A stretch of 47,399 nucleotides of DNA from Verrucomicrobiaceae bacterium (GTDB lineage: Bacteria; Verrucomicrobiota; Verrucomicrobiia; Verrucomicrobiales; Verrucomicrobiaceae): NCBI GenBank assembly GCA_947507875.1, contig CANNQP010000034.1:1-47399 (forward strand), read 5' to 3'. This document shows, in pieces, positions 44,316 to 47,399 of the stretch. A model generated the notes under the pieces. The model made no database searches and was not told where the DNA came from. It saw nothing but the letters and a program-made list of their open reading frames with translations. A program made the position numbers and the translations under genes. How positions within the stretch are numbered: position 1 is the first letter of the stretch; every line of letters begins with the position of its first letter.

Positions 44316-44930
44316 ATGCTACCCGCCACCGCCTCGCCTTCTTCCTCCGCAGCCAACCTCCTCGGCACCATCACTTCCTTGGTGCAGGACACTCAGGTGG
44401 ATGTCACTCGCTTGATCTACATGCTGTATCAGGACGTGGAGCAGCAGATCAATCGGGCCGACTTGAAGGCACAGCTAACACTAAGCACCTCCGCGGTCCT
44501 AATGGCCATGATTGTGAAGATGGGCCCGGGACTGCAACTGCATCAATGGGCAGGCATTCCGCTTTTCGAATACCTCGTCCTGGGATTGTATTCGCTGTTT
44601 CTTTTGTGCATGTGCTTTGCTTTTGGCTGCGGGATCGCCGCCGCTTTTCCTCGTGCCGTCAAAAAAGCCGCTGACGCCAAACATCATCCCAACCTCTACT
44701 TTTCTGGCCAGATCGTCCAAATCAATGGCGATGAGTATGCGGACTTGTTCTGCAAGCAGTCGAATGACGGCGTCAAACGCTCTGTACTAGGACAGATTCA
44801 CTCAAAATGCATCGTGCTTGAAGCGAAGCTGTACAACGTGCGCAAGGGCATGATCGGCCTCGTGATGTCTCTGATCTTCTGGATCGCTGCCCGTATGGTA
44901 CTTTTCATCGGCAACAGCTTCCATGGATGA
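44316..44930 (+). CDS. Pycsar-effector-like transmembrane protein (DUF5706/PycTM type)
   Basis: A 204-residue membrane protein. After a Ser/Ala-rich start comes an amphipathic segment (24-47) leading to QQINRADLKAQLTLSTSAVLM (43-63), the phrase that marks the Pycsar effector domain, in which an RAD-x-KA motif opens the first membrane helix. Three hydrophobic stretches follow or include this (about 52-70, 84-110, 178-198). The loop SGQIVQINGDEYADLFCKQ and the QIHSKCIVLEAKLYNVRKG segment also fit the family. In Pycsar antiphage systems such proteins, on binding cyclic CMP or UMP, permeabilise the membrane. Here no pyrimidine cyclase is adjacent on the same strand; the nearest cyclase is the FHA protein across tRNA-Asp. 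An orphan or non-defence role is possible. Confidence 0.72.
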   Translation: MLPATASPSSSAANLLGTITSLVQDTQVDVTRLIYMLYQDVEQQINRADLKAQLTLSTSAVLMAMIVKMGPGLQLHQWAGIPLFEYLVLGLYSLFLLCMCFAFGCGIAAAFPRAVKKAADAKHHPNLYFSGQIVQINGDEYADLFCKQSNDGVKRSVLGQIHSKCIVLEAKLYNVRKGMIGLVMSLIFWIAARMVLFIGNSFHG

Positions 44931-45168
44931 TGGTTGCGTTGCGCCCGCTTATACATCCGCCTCCATTTGATTCACAAGACAAGAACAGAGCGGAAATCGG
45001 AGCACTGGGCGGTGACACAGGCGGAGTTCAAGCGACGAATGAAACCGATTCAGGGATTCCACCGTTGAAAAGCAGTCTATTGTATTGTCAGCACCTGACG
45101 CAACGGTTCGCCAGTTCCTAAATGCAGGTGGCGAAAGCTACGCTCTCCCTCCGTCAACCTGCTTGAGT

Positions 45169-45204
45169 AAAAAAAACACGCACAGTCTCCCGGACTGTGC
45201 GTGT
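45169..45204 (-). terminator. Rho-independent terminator of the outer-membrane protein gene
   Basis: A perfect 12-bp stem (45176-45187 with 45193-45204, 5-nt loop) is followed on the minus strand by a run of eight T. It lies about 40 bp past the stop of the barrel protein gene and is the strongest terminator in the window. Confidence 0.93.
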
Positions 45205-45244
45205 CAAAACTAAATGGACTTACCTCCAAGAGCGAAGGCAACAA

Positions 45245-45970
45245 TTAGAACTTCAAGCGGAGACCAAAATTCACGCCAACGAGGTCTTGAACCAGATTGT
45301 TGTTGGTCAGGCCAAGGTTGCCTGCAACGAAGAGGTCAAGACGTGGGTTCACCTCATACAATAAGCGAAGGAAAGCGGTCCAGTCATTGATAGCAAGATT
45401 GTTTGAGTTGTAGTTGACGCCAAGGTGGGCTTCAAATTTGCCAAACTTTGCACGTACATGAGGGGTCGCATAGAAACCCCATTCTTGGCCATAGATTTGT
45501 TCAAGAAGTCCACCAAGGCCACCCAAAGCACCAAGGCCACCAGATGCTGAATCAACATAGTTTAGACCCACTTCAGTCACAAAATGAATGTTATTGTTCA
45601 GCGGGATATAACCACCAACGCCAGCATTCGCGGTCCAGTAGTCTCCAATATCGACGCTAATTGGAACGCCGCCAAGGAAGTTCACGGAGCCCTCAATGTC
45701 ATTCCATGAGCCACCAGCAGCAACATACAAATTTTTAACTGGAGAATACTCGAGGGCGAGGGCAATGCCGTTGGAATCTAAGTCGGCTCCAAGAGGACCC
45801 GATCCAGTTCCCGACATGATTTGCTCGGACAGCGAAACATTCGAGTAAGAGATGGCTGATTCAGGCTCGACGGTTGGTGCGATGACGCCTTTGCCAGAAG
45901 GAGTAGGAGTGCCAGCTTGAGCGGTCGTGGTAACGACCGCAAGAGCCAGGAGAGCGAGTGTCTTTTGCAT
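45245..45970 (-). CDS. Outer-membrane beta-barrel protein
   Basis: A 241-residue protein from ATG 45970; the frame is open to 46021 but the signal peptide (MQKTLALLALAVVTTTAQA, cleavage after A19) fixes the start. Alternating strands rich in aromatic and Asn/Gly residues (YVAAGGSWND, FHAHLGVNY-like, WGFYATPHVRAKFGKF) end in the C-terminal Phe (GLRLKF) used by BAM for barrel insertion. A Gly/Leu-rich loop lies near 140-155. It resembles the small opacity/OmpW-like barrels of Gram-negative bacteria. A strong terminator follows and a promoter-like pair precedes, so it is likely monocistronic and well expressed. Confidence 0.82.
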   Translation of the reverse strand: MQKTLALLALAVVTTTAQAGTPTPSGKGVIAPTVEPESAISYSNVSLSEQIMSGTGSGPLGADLDSNGIALALEYSPVKNLYVAAGGSWNDIEGSVNFLGGVPISVDIGDYWTANAGVGGYIPLNNNIHFVTEVGLNYVDSASGGLGALGGLGGLLEQIYGQEWGFYATPHVRAKFGKFEAHLGVNYNSNNLAINDWTAFLRLLYEVNPRLDLFVAGNLGLTNNNLVQDLVGVNFGLRLKF

Positions 45971-46499
45971 TATGTTTGTTTGAGGTGTGATTTCTCTTAT
46001 CAGATCATCTAAAGTCTTCATAATAAGAGCATTTTCGATTTATGTTGATTCAAAATAATCGTCAACCTCAAAATCAATGGCTTTTGGAGGTTGCACGATA
46101 AAGTTCTCCATCTGATGGAAGGTCATTGTTAAAGAAACTCTGGCGTGATCTGGGCAGCCCAAATCCAAATCCGGAACGCTCCATGTCCACCCTGACGATG
46201 ATGGCGGCAGATCCCTCGGGGGAGAAATGGCAAGAGACGAGAGGGATTGGGGGTGGGCCGTCTTGATCGATGGATCATTCTCGATTGGAGGAGAATCGGT
46301 TCGGGTGCTCGTGAGTCGTTAACATCGCGCTTTTCGCGCCCGCCTCACCATCCTCTGTCATCTAGCCGACAACGCGATCGTTTGACCGACTTGTGCAAGG
46401 CCCCCTTCTGTGAGGAAGTTTGACTTGGTTGCCCAGGGAATGTACCTTCATGGGCCCAGCCACTGGCCAATGCCCCAAATCAGCAACCCACCTTCAGCC
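45971..46499. other. 530-bp region between the barrel protein and a membrane-protein gene
   Basis: No gene is supported. The left end holds the divergent promoter of the barrel protein. Near 46270-46295 a 6-bp hairpin (ATTCTC/GAGAAT) is visible. The rest shows nothing recognisable. Confidence 0.4.
46038..46066 (-). promoter_or_regulatory. Candidate promoter of the outer-membrane protein gene
   Basis: On the minus strand TTGACG (46061-46066, 5 of 6) is 17 bp from TAAATC (46038-46043, 3 of 6; CATAAA, shifted 2 bp, is an alternative). The AT-rich leader then runs about 65 bp to the start codon at 45970. Confidence 0.4.
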
Positions 46500-46982
46500 A
46501 TGCGCTCCGCTCGCCTCAAAACCGTCTTGCTGTGGGGAGCGCTTTATGGTGCGGTGTGGGCGCTGGCGCCGGGTTGCCTGAGCGAAATCCTCTCCACACC
46601 GGGCGAAGCGGCGACGACCATCCTCGCAGGTGCTGTGACCGGGATGCTCATGTCGGCAGCCCTCGCTCCGGGGCTTGCAGTGTCCCATCGATGGCAGGCC
46701 GTCTGCTTGGGAGTCTTGACCCTGCCGCTTGGCGCTGGGTTGTTCGGCTTTGTCGCATCCTGGATCCACTGGACGGTCATGAAACTGACCGGCACCCACT
46801 ACCGCTTCGTCATGCAGATCGTCGAGCCGCCTGGATACATCTTCGATCCGCTACAGACCGCAATGAACTACGCATTCTATGCCACGCTCTCGGCGTTTGG
46901 CATCGTGTTCATGCCGCTGGCGATTTTTACCACGTTGCACCTGCGCCGCCGAATGGCGGCTCCTCCCGTGGTCCAATCCTGA
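46500..46982 (+). CDS. Hypothetical four-helix membrane protein
   Basis: A 160-residue hydrophobic protein from ATG 46500; the frame continues upstream to 46410, but that part is not membrane-like and I regard it as non-coding. Four transmembrane segments are likely (about 7-25, 40-57, 67-90, 126-148), with a soluble loop HYRFVMQIVEPPGYIFDP between the third and fourth. No family is recognised. It sits alone between the barrel gene and the DUF1501 gene. Confidence 0.6.
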   Translation: MRSARLKTVLLWGALYGAVWALAPGCLSEILSTPGEAATTILAGAVTGMLMSAALAPGLAVSHRWQAVCLGVLTLPLGAGLFGFVASWIHWTVMKLTGTHYRFVMQIVEPPGYIFDPLQTAMNYAFYATLSAFGIVFMPLAIFTTLHLRRRMAAPPVVQS

Positions 46983-47171
46983 ACCCGATTCGCCCGCACC
47001 CCCGGCTCGGATGCGCCCGATGGCCGGGTGCAACGCGAGGAGATTTAACGCAAGAGCTACCGGCCAGTTGGGCAACTCGCGGATCGAGGCTAAGGCCGCG
47101 GTTCTCGTGAAGCCCTCATGGGGGAAGACAAGGCCGAAGCGGAGGATTGGGTTTGGGCGGAGCTCGTTGGG

Positions 47172-47399
<228 letters not shown>

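Noticed and set aside
44927..45121. 64-codon frame beginning at an ATGA overlap with the Pycsar-effector-like gene
   Set aside because: The overlap is tempting, but the product has no recognisable domain or consistent composition, and there is no sign of selection I can see.

Overview
This looks like a chromosomal window from a member of the Verrucomicrobiota, probably near Prosthecobacter/Verrucomicrobium. The pointers are a fused LpxC-FabZ lipid A gene, a very large DUF1080 / PVC-type dehydrogenase / cytochrome c protein, a DUF1501 gene at the right edge, giant FN3/Ig surface proteins, a Pro/Ala-rich membrane protein, and start codons that mostly lack a clear Shine-Dalgarno sequence. Lipid A genes, lspA and a barrel protein ending in Phe show a Gram-negative envelope. 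Species assignment is inference.

Layout. 1-7.9 kb: tail of an EamA transporter, an AraC regulator, an RlmI-like methyltransferase, citramalate synthase (isoleucine pathway), an overlapping KDPG-aldolase/KDG-kinase pair (ketodeoxysugar catabolism), a PPK2 polyphosphate kinase and a secreted FG-GAP/VCBS protein. 8.0-20.4 kb: two tandem paralogous giant secreted proteins (1,903 and 2,165 aa) built from FN3, putative-Ig and Ig domains around an embedded cyclophilin-type peptidyl-prolyl isomerase domain. 20.4-26.6 kb, minus strand: a membrane-anchored subtilisin-like protease, lpxA, lpxC-fabZ and comEC. 27.3-31.4 kb, minus strand: rapA and a solitary MoxR ATPase. 31.7-33.5 kb: three small coiled-coil envelope proteins, two of them paralogues. 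33.6-38.2 kb, minus strand: a PfkB kinase, a Pro-rich membrane protein, nagZ, lspA and a Nudix hydrolase. 38.2-42.4 kb: the 1,384-aa DUF1080/dehydrogenase/LamG/cytochrome c fusion, visibly more GC-rich than the giant-protein region. 42.5-47.4 kb: an FHA-adenylate cyclase, tRNA-Asp, a Pycsar-effector-like membrane protein, an outer-membrane barrel protein with a strong terminator, a small membrane protein and the C-terminal end of a DUF1501 protein.

Most of the window is ordinary chromosome (lipid A, lipoprotein maturation, peptidoglycan recycling, DNA uptake, transcription recycling). The parts most worth a second look are the tandem cyclophilin-in-Ig giants, the nucleotide cyclase and Pycsar-type effector on either side of a tRNA gene, and a 64-bp palindromic element read in frame inside the DUF1080 fusion gene. 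No CRISPR array, transposase, rRNA or phage module was seen.
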